Below, in pieces: positions 7,499 through 16,573 of a DNA stretch of 64,000 nt. Every line of letters starts with the position of its first letter. Position 1 is the stretch's first letter. The notes below the pieces were generated by a model. It was not told the origin of the DNA, made no database searches, and worked only from the letters and a program-made list of their open reading frames with translations. This stretch comes from Armatimonadota bacterium (lineage in GTDB: Bacteria; Sysuimicrobiota; Sysuimicrobiia; Sysuimicrobiales; Humicultoraceae). The stretch covers positions 2,246,906-2,310,905 of the forward strand of contig JAVKHP010000001.1 in NCBI GenBank assembly GCA_031459855.1. Reading direction: 5' to 3'. A program made the position numbers and the translations under genes.

Positions 7499-8869
7499 AT
7501 GAGCATCGCTGCCGAGATCTTCCGCGAGTACGACATTCGAGGGGTCGTCGGCACCGAACTGTCCCCCGAGGTCGCCCGGCGCATCGCGCGCGCCTACGCC
7601 GCCGAGCGCGGCCTGGCCGGGCAGGCGGTCGTGCTGGGCCGCGACAACCGCACCCACTCGCCCGCGCTGGCCGCCGCCGTGGCCGAGGGCCTGGCCGCCT
7701 CCGGCTGCCGGGTGCTCGACATCGGCACCGTGATCACGCCCACGTTCTACTTTGCCCGCGTCCACTGGGAGATCGACGGCGGGGTCATGGTCACCGCCAG
7801 CCACAATCCTCCCGAGTTCAACGGCTTCAAACTGGCCGGCGGGTTCGGCACGTTGTACGGCGACCAGATCCAGGCCATCCGGCGGCGGGCCGTGGAGGGA
7901 CCGTTCGTCGACGGCGCCGGCACCGTGGAGTCCCGTGACGCGACTGGGCCGTACCGGGCGATGCTGCGCGAGCGCATCCGCCTGGGGCCGCGCCGGGTGA
8001 AGGTCGTGCTTGACTGCGGCAACGGCACTGCCAGCCTGGTGGCCCCGCAGGTCTTCGCCGACTGGGGCGTCGAGCTCGTCCCGCTCTACTGCGACTCCGA
8101 CCCGCGCTTTCCCCACCACCATCCCGACCCCGTCGAGCCCCACAACCTGGCCGACCTCATCGCCACCGTGCGCCGCGAGCGCGCCGACGTCGGCATCGGC
8201 CTCGACGGCGACGGCGACCGCATCGGCGTCGTCGACGATCAGGGGCAGATCGTCTGGGGCGACCGCCTCATGGTGCTCTACTGGCGCGAGATCATGCCCC
8301 GCTACCCCGGCGCCCAGGTCATCGTCGAGGTGAAGTGCTCGCAGGCCCTGGTAGAGGAGGTCCAGCGGCTGGGCGGCCGGCCGTTCTTCTACCGCACCGG
8401 GCATTCGCTCATCAAGGCCAAGATGCGCGAGATCGGCGCCGTCTTCACCGGCGAGATGTCGGGCCACATGTTCTTCGCCGACGAGTACTACGGCTTCGAC
8501 GACGCCGTCTACGCCGCCGGCCGCCTGCTGCGCATCCTCTCCCACACCGACCGGCCGCTGTCGGCGCTGCTGGCCGACGTGCCCCAGTACCCCGTCACCC
8601 CCGAGGTGCGCGTCGCCTGTCCCGACGACCGGAAGTTCGCCGTGGTGGCCGCGCTGGTCGAGCAGTTCAAGCGCGACCACCAGGTGATCGACGTCGACGG
8701 CGCGCGGGTACTGTTCCCCGACGGGTGGGGGCTCGTGCGGGCCAGCAACACCCAGCCGGTGCTGGTGCTGCGGGCCGAGGCGACCACTGAAGCGGGGCTG
8801 GCCCGAATCAAAGCGGCCATCGAGGAGGCGCTGCGCCGCTTCCCCGAGGTCGGCCGGCCGCGGTGGTGA
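7499..8869 (+). CDS. manB: Phosphomannomutase/phosphoglucomutase
   Basis: A 456-residue alpha-D-phosphohexomutase converting hexose 6-phosphate to hexose 1-phosphate. The phosphoserine loop is TASHNPPEFNGFK (near residues 98-110), the magnesium loop GLDGDGDRIG (near 234-243), the sugar-binding loop GEMSGHMFF (near 320-328) and the C-terminal phosphate-binding loop RASNTQPVLVLRAEA. These match the AlgC/ManB branch that makes mannose 1-phosphate. The ATG at 7499 is chosen because GTGAGG lies 8 bases upstream; a GTG two codons earlier is possible. Mannose 1-phosphate would feed GDP-mannose, the substrate of gmd at 12.5 kb, although no manC is seen in the window. Confidence 0.88.
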   Translation: MSIAAEIFREYDIRGVVGTELSPEVARRIARAYAAERGLAGQAVVLGRDNRTHSPALAAAVAEGLAASGCRVLDIGTVITPTFYFARVHWEIDGGVMVTASHNPPEFNGFKLAGGFGTLYGDQIQAIRRRAVEGPFVDGAGTVESRDATGPYRAMLRERIRLGPRRVKVVLDCGNGTASLVAPQVFADWGVELVPLYCDSDPRFPHHHPDPVEPHNLADLIATVRRERADVGIGLDGDGDRIGVVDDQGQIVWGDRLMVLYWREIMPRYPGAQVIVEVKCSQALVEEVQRLGGRPFFYRTGHSLIKAKMREIGAVFTGEMSGHMFFADEYYGFDDAVYAAGRLLRILSHTDRPLSALLADVPQYPVTPEVRVACPDDRKFAVVAALVEQFKRDHQVIDVDGARVLFPDGWGLVRASNTQPVLVLRAEATTEAGLARIKAAIEEALRRFPEVGRPRW

Positions 8870-8874
8870 GCGGT

Positions 8875-9303
8875 CTACCCGAGACCGAGCCCTTCTGCCT
8901 TTGCCGCTGCTGTCAGCTGGGCGTCGAACGACAGGACCCGCACTTCGGGCAGGTCTGCCTGGAGGGTCTTCGCGGTGGCGAGGTGCCACAGGTCAGCGCC
9001 TCGTAGCGGCCATCGCGTCGACAGGGTACGCACGAGCGCCCAGTCGGGCGAGGCACGCACACGCCGCCAGGGCCCACGTTCCAACACGTCGCGAGCTGCG
9101 GTGAGCAGGACGGGCGGCAGCGCACGCTCCCTGCTAGCTCTGCCGATCACCGCATGCGCCTCAGCCCACGCCAGACTCGACAGGAGGTGGAGCCCCGGCC
9201 GCTGGGCCCATCGGTGCGCCGCGACGCTGTGGGCGTCGCGAAACAGCGCCGCCAGCACCGCCGAGGTGTCCCAGTAGAGGACGACCTCGGTTGCGGATCT
9301 CAC
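8875..9303 (-). CDS. PIN-domain ribonuclease toxin (VapC-like)
   Basis: A 142-residue PIN protein. The first acidic motif YWDTSAVLAALF (near residues 10-21), a central glutamate (SSLAWAEAHAV) and the C-terminal LRGADLWHLATA and LSFDAQL motifs give the usual acidic cluster that binds magnesium and cleaves RNA. The GTG at 9303 overlaps the stop of the upstream antitoxin gene (GTGA), so translation is coupled. It converges on the phosphomannomutase gene with only 5 bases between the two stop codons. The specific RNA target is unknown. Confidence 0.82.
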   Translation of the reverse strand: MRSATEVVLYWDTSAVLAALFRDAHSVAAHRWAQRPGLHLLSSLAWAEAHAVIGRASRERALPPVLLTAARDVLERGPWRRVRASPDWALVRTLSTRWPLRGADLWHLATAKTLQADLPEVRVLSFDAQLTAAAKAEGLGLG

Positions 9304-9623
9304 GGTGACCGCTCTCCCCAAAGCCGCCGTCGTGGCAGGTCCCACCGGGACCGCGCTTCCTGAAGCCACCGCAGCGCGAGCCCTCTTCGCAGCGGTAATG
9401 GCGGCGGCAGCGGCTCCGCGGGACGGGCAGGCTCGAGCACTCCGGCGTCCTCCAACTGCTTGATCCGCTGCGCGAGCGACAGCGATGCGGGCGTGACCGG
9501 CGCCAGCCTGGCCACCGGTTTGCCCCGCGCCGTGATGATCCACTCCCGGCCCCGGCTGACCTCGTCCACCAGTCTGCTCAACCGGGCCTTGGCCTCCCGA
9601 ATCCCGACGGTTCTCGCGCCCAT
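9300..9623 (-). CDS. Phd/YefM-family antitoxin
   Basis: A 107-residue antitoxin. The N-terminal Phd/YefM fold reads MGARTVGIREAKARLSRLVDEV, followed by ITARGKPVARLAPV, the standard DNA-binding half. The C-terminal half, rich in proline and arginine, would wrap the PIN toxin. The ATG at 9623 has GAGGAG about 5 bases upstream. It precedes the toxin gene with a 4-base overlap. Antitoxins of this family repress their own promoter; a good promoter lies 45-75 bases upstream. Confidence 0.85.
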   Translation of the reverse strand: MGARTVGIREAKARLSRLVDEVSRGREWIITARGKPVARLAPVTPASLSLAQRIKQLEDAGVLEPARPAEPLPPPLPLRRGLALRWLQEARSRWDLPRRRLWGERSP

Positions 9624-9668
9624 CGCGCTCCTCGGATATGGTATTGTGGTGCTGTGAACTACATAATT

Positions 9669-9697
9669 ATTGTGATCCTCGAGACCACATCTGTCAA
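9669..9697 (-). promoter_or_regulatory. Promoter of the Phd/PIN pair
   Basis: On the minus strand TTGACA (9697-9692) and CACAAT (9674-9669) are separated by 17 bases in an AT-rich patch. The -35 box overlaps the stop codon of the O-antigen ligase-like gene that ends at 9694, so the pair has its own promoter inside the tail of the upstream gene. Confidence 0.55.
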
Positions 9698-10893
9698 GCG
9701 CCGTCCCGGCGCCGCACGTGCCCTGCGCGCCCGGCATCCGCCGCCAGCGCCAGCAGGGCGAAGAAGCCAAACCCCAGGTGCACCGAAAGCACCGTGCCGT
9801 CGAACATCTGCGTCACCAGGAGCGTCACCAGGGCGGCCAGTACCGCGGTGGCCACAGTGCGCTCGCGCGAGCCCGAGGGACTGCGGACCGTCCAGCGCCA
9901 GGCGGCCCGAAGGCCTGCGCCGCAGAGCGTGACCAGGCCTGCCGTACCCACCACGCCAGTCTCCACGAGGAAGTTCAGCACCAGGTTGTGTGCAAACGGC
10001 GGCTCGGGTTCGGGCGCGTCGGGAGGCCGGTAGCGCGCGTAAGCGTGCTGGAAGGTGCCAAACCCGGTCCCGAGCACCGGATGCGCGGCGAACATGCGGA
10101 CGGACGTGGCCCACAGCACCAACCGGTTGCGGTTGGCAGCCAGGTTCGGAATGGACGCCAGCTCCTGGCGCAACGGCGGCCACTGCCAGGCCGCGGCACC
10201 GGCCAGCGCCAGGACGAGCGCGAGTCCCCCCGCGAGGCGCCAGCGACGCCGCCGATCAGGAACCGCCAGGACGACGACAGCGCTGCCGGCTGTCAGCGCC
10301 GCCCAGGCGCCCCGGGCGTAGGTCGCGGCGAGCCCTCCCGCCAGTAGCAGCCCAACGCCCGCTGCAGCCCATCGCCATCGCGAGCGGTCGCCCACGGCGA
10401 CGGCCACCGCCATGGACGCGGCCAGCGCCAGCGTCGTGCCCAGGCCGTTGGCTCCAAGGCCTGGTAGCGTCGCGGGGGTGCCCGGCCGGGACACCGCAGC
10501 CGCCAGGCCGGCGAGGGCCGCGGGTACCGCGCCAGCGATCCAGGCGGCCACCAGCGCCGCCACCGTCCCACCGCCTGCCCCGTAGGCTCCGGCCGCCGTC
10601 GTGGACACGAGCGACGTGGCCAGGAACAGGACGGTAGGTGCCAGGCTCGCTTCTCTCCATGGTGACGCCAGGGCTGATACGATGACGCCCGCGGCCAGGA
10701 AGACCAGGGGACGCCGCAGTGCACCGCCTCCCCACGTGCCGCGCGCGGCGCGGACGGGGAGGAGCACGGCCAGGAGCAGCAGCCCCGGCAGGGCGAGCCC
10801 GGCGGAGAACAGCAGCACGGTGCACAGCAGCACGCGGTCGAAGAGCCAAGCCGAGCGCACGGGAAGGCAGTTCTCGACCGACGGCAGCAACAC
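9694..10893 (-). CDS. O-antigen ligase/polymerase (Wzy_C) family membrane protein
   Basis: A 399-residue polytopic membrane protein with about ten hydrophobic segments. The large periplasmic loop carries GTGFGTFQHAYARYRPPD and AHNLVLNFLVETG, the diagnostic motif of the WaaL/Wzy_C family, with a conserved arginine and histidine. Members either polymerise repeat units or transfer finished glycans to a lipid or protein acceptor in the periplasm. It is divergent from the initiating sugar transferase at 11.0 kb. A second family member lies at 16.6-17.9 kb, so one may polymerise and the other ligate; sequence alone does not say which. Confidence 0.8.
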   Translation of the reverse strand: MLLPSVENCLPVRSAWLFDRVLLCTVLLFSAGLALPGLLLLAVLLPVRAARGTWGGGALRRPLVFLAAGVIVSALASPWREASLAPTVLFLATSLVSTTAAGAYGAGGGTVAALVAAWIAGAVPAALAGLAAAVSRPGTPATLPGLGANGLGTTLALAASMAVAVAVGDRSRWRWAAAGVGLLLAGGLAATYARGAWAALTAGSAVVVLAVPDRRRRWRLAGGLALVLALAGAAAWQWPPLRQELASIPNLAANRNRLVLWATSVRMFAAHPVLGTGFGTFQHAYARYRPPDAPEPEPPFAHNLVLNFLVETGVVGTAGLVTLCGAGLRAAWRWTVRSPSGSRERTVATAVLAALVTLLVTQMFDGTVLSVHLGFGFFALLALAADAGRAGHVRRRDGA

Positions 10894-10997
10894 CTGGACG
10901 AAAAGAACCTCGCCAGGGCAGCACCGCGACGTCTCCAGGCACAGTCCTCGGCAGGTGATCCTGCCACCCGGCGAGAATACAACGCCCGCAGGTGCTC

Positions 10998-12464
10998 ATG
11001 CCCGAGTCGTACTCGTCGTCCGTCACGCCCACCGGGGTGCGCGCTGCCACGCCCCAGGCGCGGATCGCGGGCGCGAGGACGCTGGCTCTGCGGCTCTCCG
11101 AACGCAAGATCATCCTGTTCCTCGCCGACATGGCCGCCATCGTGGCGGCCTTGCTGCTGGTGCTCCACCTGCGGTTCGGCGCGCCCCTGTCGTGGACGAC
11201 CGTGGCGCGCGACCGCGGGTGGTTCCTCTTGCTGGGCGGGCTGTGGGTGGTCTTCGCGTTCCTGCTCGACACCTACGACCTGCAGCGGGCGTCGCGCATC
11301 GCCTCGGGCGTCAGCACGGCTGGGGCGACCGCGCTGGCCACGACTGCCGCGTACCTGCTGATTCCCTACATCACGCCCCCGCTCCACCAGTCGCGCCTCA
11401 CCGCCCTGTTGTTCGTCGGCGCGATGCTCGGGCTGGTCGCCGTCGGTCGTACCGCGTATGCGGGACTGTTGGTGCAACCCACCTTTCGCCACCGCCTCCT
11501 GATCGTTGGCGCGGGGCAGGCAGGCCGGACGTTGGTGGACGTAATCCGCGCCCACGCCGGCGTCGAGTACACGGCGGTCGGATTCGTGGACGACGCGGTC
11601 GGCCACCAGCCGGCCGCCGTGCAGGGGCTGCCGGTGCTCGGCACGTCGCACGACCTGGTGCGAGTGGCCGAACAGCACGGTGTGAGCGAGGTGGTCCTGG
11701 CCATCACGCAGCGGGACCGGTTGAGCCCGGCGCTGGTACAGGCCCTCATCGACTGTCGGGAACGGGGGATGCACGTCAGCGAGATGCAGGTCGTCTGCGA
11801 GCGGCTGACCGGGCGCGTCCCGCTCGCCCATGCCGGTACCAACCTGCACGTGGTCCTCCCCGTCGGCCACGGCAGCCACCGGATCTACGCCGTCGTGAAG
11901 CGGCTCACCGACCTCGTGATCGGCCTCGTGGGACTCGCGACGCTCGTGCTGGTGCTGCCGGCCGTCGCCTTGCTCATCCGGCTCGACGGGCCCGGCCCGA
12001 TCTTCTATCGGCAGGTGCGCATCGGGCGGGGCGGTCGACCGTTCGTACTGACGAAGTTCCGGACCATGCGCGTCGACGCCGAAGACGACGGGCCGCAGTG
12101 GGCGCAACCCGACGATCCCAGGGTGACCCGCATCGGCCGGTGGCTGCGTCGGCTTCACGTCGACGAGCTGCCCCAGGCCCTCAACCTGCTCCGCGGCGAG
12201 ATGTCGTGCGTGGGCCCCCGCCCCGAGCGCCCCGAGTTCGTCGCCGAGCTCGACCGCCACATCCCCTTCTACCGCGCGCGGCACGCGGTCCGGCCCGGGG
12301 TGACCGGGTGGGCGCAGGTGAACTACCCGTACGGGCGGTCGCTGGAAGACGCGCTGGTGAAGTTGGAGTATGATTTGTATTACGTCAAACACTGTTCGCC
12401 GCTGCTGGACGCGACGATCCTGCTACGCACGCTTGCCGTGGTGTTGAGCCTGCGGGAGCGGTAG
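10998..12464 (+). CDS. Undecaprenyl-phosphate sugar phosphotransferase (WcaJ/WbaP-like)
   Basis: This initiating transferase of 488 residues loads the first sugar phosphate onto a polyprenyl phosphate at the inner membrane. The N-terminal half has several membrane helices and a CoA-binding-like Rossmann domain (LLIVGAGQAGRTLV, near residue 175). The C-terminal third is the catalytic bacterial sugar transferase domain with KRLTDLVIGL, GPIFYRQVRIGRGGRPF, KFRTM, LHVDELPQALN and MSCVGPRPERPEF. The ATG at 10998 is used; a GTG two codons upstream is possible. It heads the plus-strand polysaccharide genes and precedes gmd-fcl. Confidence 0.9.
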   Translation: MPESYSSSVTPTGVRAATPQARIAGARTLALRLSERKIILFLADMAAIVAALLLVLHLRFGAPLSWTTVARDRGWFLLLGGLWVVFAFLLDTYDLQRASRIASGVSTAGATALATTAAYLLIPYITPPLHQSRLTALLFVGAMLGLVAVGRTAYAGLLVQPTFRHRLLIVGAGQAGRTLVDVIRAHAGVEYTAVGFVDDAVGHQPAAVQGLPVLGTSHDLVRVAEQHGVSEVVLAITQRDRLSPALVQALIDCRERGMHVSEMQVVCERLTGRVPLAHAGTNLHVVLPVGHGSHRIYAVVKRLTDLVIGLVGLATLVLVLPAVALLIRLDGPGPIFYRQVRIGRGGRPFVLTKFRTMRVDAEDDGPQWAQPDDPRVTRIGRWLRRLHVDELPQALNLLRGEMSCVGPRPERPEFVAELDRHIPFYRARHAVRPGVTGWAQVNYPYGRSLEDALVKLEYDLYYVKHCSPLLDATILLRTLAVVLSLRER

Positions 12465-12522
12465 GGGCGATTGCAGAGCAAGGCGGTCAGGACACCTGGA
12501 ACCCTAGGCGAGGGGACGCGGC

Positions 12523-13614
12523 GTGCCGAAGGCATTGATTACGGGCATTACGGGCCAAGACGGCTCGTACCTAGCGGAGTTCTTGCTTGCCCGGGGTTAC
12601 GAGGTACACGGCGTGATCCGCCGGGCTTCTACGTTCAGCACCGACCGCCTCGATCACCTGTACCGGGACCCTCATGAACCCGGTGTTCGATTGTTCCTAC
12701 ACTACGGCGATCTCACGGATGGCACGAACTTGCGGGTGCTGTTGGAGCGGATTCAACCTGATGAGGTCTACAATCTTGGGGCGCAGTCGCACGTTCGCGT
12801 GTCATTTGATCAGCCTGAGTACACGGCCAACGTGGTTGCTCTTGGAACCCTGCGTCTCTTGGAGGCCGTGCGCGACTACCAGCAACGTACGGGCCGGGCC
12901 GTGCGGTACTTCCAAGCAGGCTCTTCGGAGATGTTTGGTAATGCTCCTGCCCCGCAGAACGAACGCACACCCTTCGCTCCCCGCAGTCCGTATGCCGCCG
13001 CTAAGGTATTCAGCCACTACATCACCGTCAACTACCGTGAGGCATACGGATTGTTCGCGTCTAATGGTATCTTGTTTAACCATGAAAGCGAACGGCGCGG
13101 CGAGACATTTGTCAGTCGGAAGATCACACGAGCAGCCACTCGGATCGTCTTGGGTCTTCAGGAGAGACTGTACCTTGGCAACCTGGATGCGCAACGTGAC
13201 TGGGGCTATGCCCCTGACTACGTGGAGGCCATGTGGCGGATCGTCCACCACGACGAGGCCGATGATTTCGTGATTGCCACCGGTGAGTCGCGGACTGTAC
13301 GCGAGTTCCTGGACGCGGCTTTCGGCTTGTTGGGACTCGACTGGCGGGAGCATGTGGTGGTAGACCCCCGGTACTTCCGGCCGACTGATGTGGACCACTT
13401 GCAGGGTGATGCGTCCAAGGCCGCGCGCGTACTGGGCTGGCAGCCGAGGACGAGTTTTTCTGACATGGTCCGTATCATGGTCGAGCATGATCTTGAGCTT
13501 GCACGTGCCGAGCGGTCATTGCGCCAGGCGGATTATTCCGGGGATGTCCCACTACGGTTGATGAGACCACCCGTGAAGTGGCGCCGAACGCCCTGGGGAG
13601 ATAGCCAGCTGTGA
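12523..13614 (+). CDS. gmd: GDP-mannose 4,6-dehydratase
   Basis: A 363-residue extended short-chain dehydrogenase that turns GDP-mannose into GDP-4-keto-6-deoxymannose. It has the NADP-binding [14 protein letters not shown] (near residues 8-21), the family-specific [10 protein letters not shown], the SPYAAAK active site (Tyr-x-x-x-Lys) and NHESERRG. The start is GTG. Base composition drops here compared with the upstream gene (about 57% GC in a sampled 60-base line versus over 70% in core genes), suggesting acquisition with the following glycan genes. It overlaps the next gene by 4 bases (GTGA), and that gene completes GDP-fucose synthesis. Confidence 0.95.
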   Translation: MPKALITGITGQDGSYLAEFLLARGYEVHGVIRRASTFSTDRLDHLYRDPHEPGVRLFLHYGDLTDGTNLRVLLERIQPDEVYNLGAQSHVRVSFDQPEYTANVVALGTLRLLEAVRDYQQRTGRAVRYFQAGSSEMFGNAPAPQNERTPFAPRSPYAAAKVFSHYITVNYREAYGLFASNGILFNHESERRGETFVSRKITRAATRIVLGLQERLYLGNLDAQRDWGYAPDYVEAMWRIVHHDEADDFVIATGESRTVREFLDAAFGLLGLDWREHVVVDPRYFRPTDVDHLQGDASKAARVLGWQPRTSFSDMVRIMVEHDLELARAERSLRQADYSGDVPLRLMRPPVKWRRTPWGDSQL

Positions 13615-14597
13615 CCTCGGTGGACTCCTGGCACGGGATGTCGGTTGTTGTGACGGGAGGCGGGGGCTTCCTCGGCAGGGTGTTGGTAGATCGCCTGCGG
13701 CGCGCCGGTGCCAGGGTGTGCGTCCCGCGGCGCGCCGAGTACGATCTCACCGATGCCACGGCGGCGGCGCGGCTGTTTGCTGAAGCGAACCCCGAGGTAG
13801 TCTTCCATCTTGCTGCTGCTGTGGGCGGTATTGGTGCCAACCGGGACAATCCGGGCCGCTTTTTCTACGAAAACATGGCGATGGGGCTAAACGTCTTGGA
13901 GCAGGCGCGACGCCACGGGGGCGTGCGTAAGCTCGTCCTTGTGAGCACAACGTGTGCCTATCCGGAAGATGCGGAGGTCCCGTTGCGTGAGGAGGACCTA
14001 TGGCGGGGTTATCCGGAGCCCACCAACGCACCCTATGGCATCGCCAAACGCGCTCTGGTGGTCATGGCCCACGCCTATCTGCAGCAGTACGGCTTGCGGA
14101 GTATCACGCTCATTCCTGCCAATCTCTACGGCCCCGGTGACAACTTCGATCTCGAGACGTCGCACGTGATCCCGGCATTGATCAGAAAGTGTGTCGAAGC
14201 CGTGGAGCGAGGCGATGATGAGATTACTGTATGGGGCGATGGAACAGCGACGCGTGAATTCCTCTATGTGGACGACGCTGCGCGCGGCCTGTTGTTGGCT
14301 GCGGAGCGGTACGATGATCCTCATCCCGTCAATCTCGGAACGGGCGAGGAGATCAGCATCAAGGGTCTGGTGACCCTTGTTGCCGATCTTACAGGATTCC
14401 GTGGCCTGGTACGCTGGGATACGTCAAAACCGACCGGACAGCGCCGCAGGCGACTGGAGATCTCCCGGGCCTGGGAGAAGTTCGGTTTTCGGGCGGCGGT
14501 GTCCCTGCGGGAGGGTTTGCAGGCCACAATCAGTTGGTACCGTACCGAGGGCAGGCGGTTGCAAGCGCGGTCGCGTAGGCCCGGAACGAGGTATTGA
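13611..14597 (+). CDS. fcl: GDP-L-fucose synthase
   Basis: A 328-residue epimerase/reductase that converts GDP-4-keto-6-deoxymannose to GDP-L-fucose using NADPH. It shows the nucleotide loop [14 protein letters not shown] (near residues 12-25), [15 protein letters not shown], which is typical of Fcl/WcaG, the active-site STTCAYPE and YGIAKRA (Tyr-x-x-x-Lys). Its GTG start overlaps the gmd stop, so the two enzymes are translated together. Fucose, or a related 6-deoxyhexose, is therefore likely in the surface glycan. It converges with the minus-strand gene ending at 14602. Confidence 0.92.
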   Translation: MTSVDSWHGMSVVVTGGGGFLGRVLVDRLRRAGARVCVPRRAEYDLTDATAAARLFAEANPEVVFHLAAAVGGIGANRDNPGRFFYENMAMGLNVLEQARRHGGVRKLVLVSTTCAYPEDAEVPLREEDLWRGYPEPTNAPYGIAKRALVVMAHAYLQQYGLRSITLIPANLYGPGDNFDLETSHVIPALIRKCVEAVERGDDEITVWGDGTATREFLYVDDAARGLLLAAERYDDPHPVNLGTGEEISIKGLVTLVADLTGFRGLVRWDTSKPTGQRRRRLEISRAWEKFGFRAAVSLREGLQATISWYRTEGRRLQARSRRPGTRY

Positions 14598-14601
14598 CGG
14601 T

Positions 14602-15705
14602 CTAGCTCAGGATGCCTGCGCGCGAGAAAATCTCTTGAAACCGATGCTCGTAGGTGTGCTCCGCAAGCACGCGGCGGTAGGCAGCTTCGCGCATCCGCTC
14701 GACGTCCGCGGGGTGCTGGAGCGCCCAGCGGATGCGTTCGATGAGATCATCCACGGTGTCGTATACGAGAATATCCCGGCCGAGTTCGTAGTAGTCGGCA
14801 AGCGCTTGCACGTGCTTCGTGATCAAGAGAGCACGACATGCGGGGACCTCGAAGTCTCGACCTTTCACTTGGTCCACACCTCCGACCGAGGCGTTAGACA
14901 GGTTGAGGTTTACTTCGGTCTCGTTGATGATCTCCACGGCCCGCCGCGTGGAGATCTTGCCACTCCGCCACCCGTACCCGAATGTCTTCACCGGGAGGCC
15001 GGCGGCACGCAGGCGCGCGATGACTTGCCGGCGGTTGCCGTGGGGCTGACCGATGAACGTTATGGGAAAGCGTCTTGGCCTGTCGAGCGGGCGGTAGAGC
15101 CTGTGGTTGACGCCCCACTGTGAACGAATCACCCGCGGCATGCCCGCGGCATGGTATTTCGGCACGGCCTGCGGATCGGTCGTGATCGCCCACGAGAAAT
15201 GACGTGCCCAGCGTCGTGAGAATGAGTCAAATCGCCAGTGATCATCCGTGAACCAGTTGAATGTCACGCAGCCCAGGCGTTGGAGCTCTTCAACCGCGTC
15301 CGGCGGAAAGTCGTCTTTGAAAAGGACGAAGAATGCTATGTCCGGTCTTAGGCGAAATGCGGCCTCCACGAGGAGATCTCCCGCACGCTGGCGGCCGAAG
15401 GTGCGCACCAGTGTGAGGGAGTCGAGGCGTATGATAGCGAACCCTAGTTGCATTAGGACCGGCAGGAAGTGGTTTTCCTCGTAGGAGTAGCCACGTGCGG
15501 GATTACCATAGTCGAACCTGGGAGCCACGTACAACAGTCGGATGCCCGCGGCTCGACCGCCTGGCTGTTGAGGGATCACCGGAAGCACGCCGTGTGCGAT
15601 CGTTCTGTCGAGATGTGTCTCAACGTGCATCTGGCGGGTAAGGCACTCTATGAGCTGCATGGCTGCGCGGCGCCAGTAGTACGGATGCGTGATGTAGCGC
15701 CTCAT
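14602..15705 (-). CDS. CgeB-like glycosyltransferase
   Basis: A 367-residue GT-B protein similar to the CgeB/glycosyltransferase family 1 group. Recognisable parts are the N-terminal ADP-binding-like half (RLLYVAPRFDYGNPARGYSYEEN; ending in FNWFTDDHWRFD), then ITFIGQPHGNRRQVI and the C-terminal VKGRDFEVPACRALLITKH, where the conserved arginine and glutamate contact the nucleotide sugar. AGGAACC precedes the ATG. It is the last gene of a minus-strand block (flippase, polymerase, GT2, this gene). The sugar specificity is unknown. Composition is poorer in GC than core genes, like its neighbours. Confidence 0.8.
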   Translation of the reverse strand: MRRYITHPYYWRRAAMQLIECLTRQMHVETHLDRTIAHGVLPVIPQQPGGRAAGIRLLYVAPRFDYGNPARGYSYEENHFLPVLMQLGFAIIRLDSLTLVRTFGRQRAGDLLVEAAFRLRPDIAFFVLFKDDFPPDAVEELQRLGCVTFNWFTDDHWRFDSFSRRWARHFSWAITTDPQAVPKYHAAGMPRVIRSQWGVNHRLYRPLDRPRRFPITFIGQPHGNRRQVIARLRAAGLPVKTFGYGWRSGKISTRRAVEIINETEVNLNLSNASVGGVDQVKGRDFEVPACRALLITKHVQALADYYELGRDILVYDTVDDLIERIRWALQHPADVERMREAAYRRVLAEHTYEHRFQEIFSRAGILS

Positions 15706-15742
15706 GGTTCCTACGCGTCAGAGTCTGCCGGGCATAAGCCGC

Positions 15743-16573
15743 CTATCGGAGCTTCTGGATGCCGCGAGCATGTGCTGTTATGCGCCGGGTAAGTGTGCCG
15801 ACGGCTGCGTCCGCCGGCCCGTACGCCCGTGCCAGCATGTAGGCCCCGCAGGTCGCAGCCAGCGGCGGAATGGCCTCCCACCACCGCCCTAGGAGCCTGG
15901 CGGCCTCAAGCTGTGCGTCCAGGCGCGCACGCAGTGCCCACGCGCGTGGTCGACGGCTGTAGCTGTGGGGGAGGACTCTGTATGTGACCAGCACCCGGGG
16001 GATCACCGCTAGCTTCCACCTGCACGCCATTCGAATCCACAGTCGATAGTCCTCATTGGGCCCCTCCGGGTAACCTCCTGCTTCGCGGTACGCGGCATAT
16101 CTGAACATCACGGAGCTGTGCACGAACGGGTTGTCCCACAGCAAATAACGTCGAAGACTGTGGTCCTGCGTCGGGGGTTGGAACTGGTATGTACGGCCGT
16201 CCGAGGTTTCTAGGCGGGCGTAACTTCCGACCAAGCCGACATCGGCATGTCGTTCCAGGTAGTGGACCTGCACCGTGAGGCGCTCTGGGTGAGCGACGTC
16301 GTCGGCGTCCAACCGCGCGACGTAGATCCCGTGCGCGTGGCTGCATCCCAAGTTTAGGGCCTTGGCCACGCCGCCGTGGGGTTGCCGGAACACACGGACA
16401 CAGGGATTCTTGATGCGTTCTACAATGGCTACCGAGTCGTCCGACGACCCGTCGTCCACGATGATGATTTCCATCGGCCGCCAGGTTTGCTGCAGTAGGC
16501 TAGCCACGGCACCCTCGATGGTCGCAGCGGCGTTGTGCATGGGCACCACGACGGATACCAGGGGTGCACTCAT
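15743..16573 (-). CDS. Family 2 glycosyltransferase
   Basis: A 276-residue GT-A enzyme. The motifs are VSVVVPMHNAA at the start, IIIVDDGSSDDS near residue 37, RLDADDVAHPERL (DxD, near 94-106) and GPNEDYRLWIRM for the acceptor/base region. The ATG at 16573 overlaps the stop of the upstream polymerase-like gene (ATGA), which fixes the start; a longer reading is possible but would run into that gene. It probably adds a sugar to the lipid-linked repeat unit at the inner membrane. C-terminal residues may associate with the membrane. Confidence 0.85.
   Translation of the reverse strand: MSAPLVSVVVPMHNAAATIEGAVASLLQQTWRPMEIIIVDDGSSDDSVAIVERIKNPCVRVFRQPHGGVAKALNLGCSHAHGIYVARLDADDVAHPERLTVQVHYLERHADVGLVGSYARLETSDGRTYQFQPPTQDHSLRRYLLWDNPFVHSSVMFRYAAYREAGGYPEGPNEDYRLWIRMACRWKLAVIPRVLVTYRVLPHSYSRRPRAWALRARLDAQLEAARLLGRWWEAIPPLAATCGAYMLARAYGPADAAVGTLTRRITAHARGIQKLR

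Noticed and set aside
6479..8989. Very long minus-strand open frame (836 codons) opposite the OstA and phosphomannomutase genes
   Set aside because: It is antisense to two well-supported genes, has the arginine/histidine/glycine-rich composition of a GC-rich shadow frame and shows no family motif.
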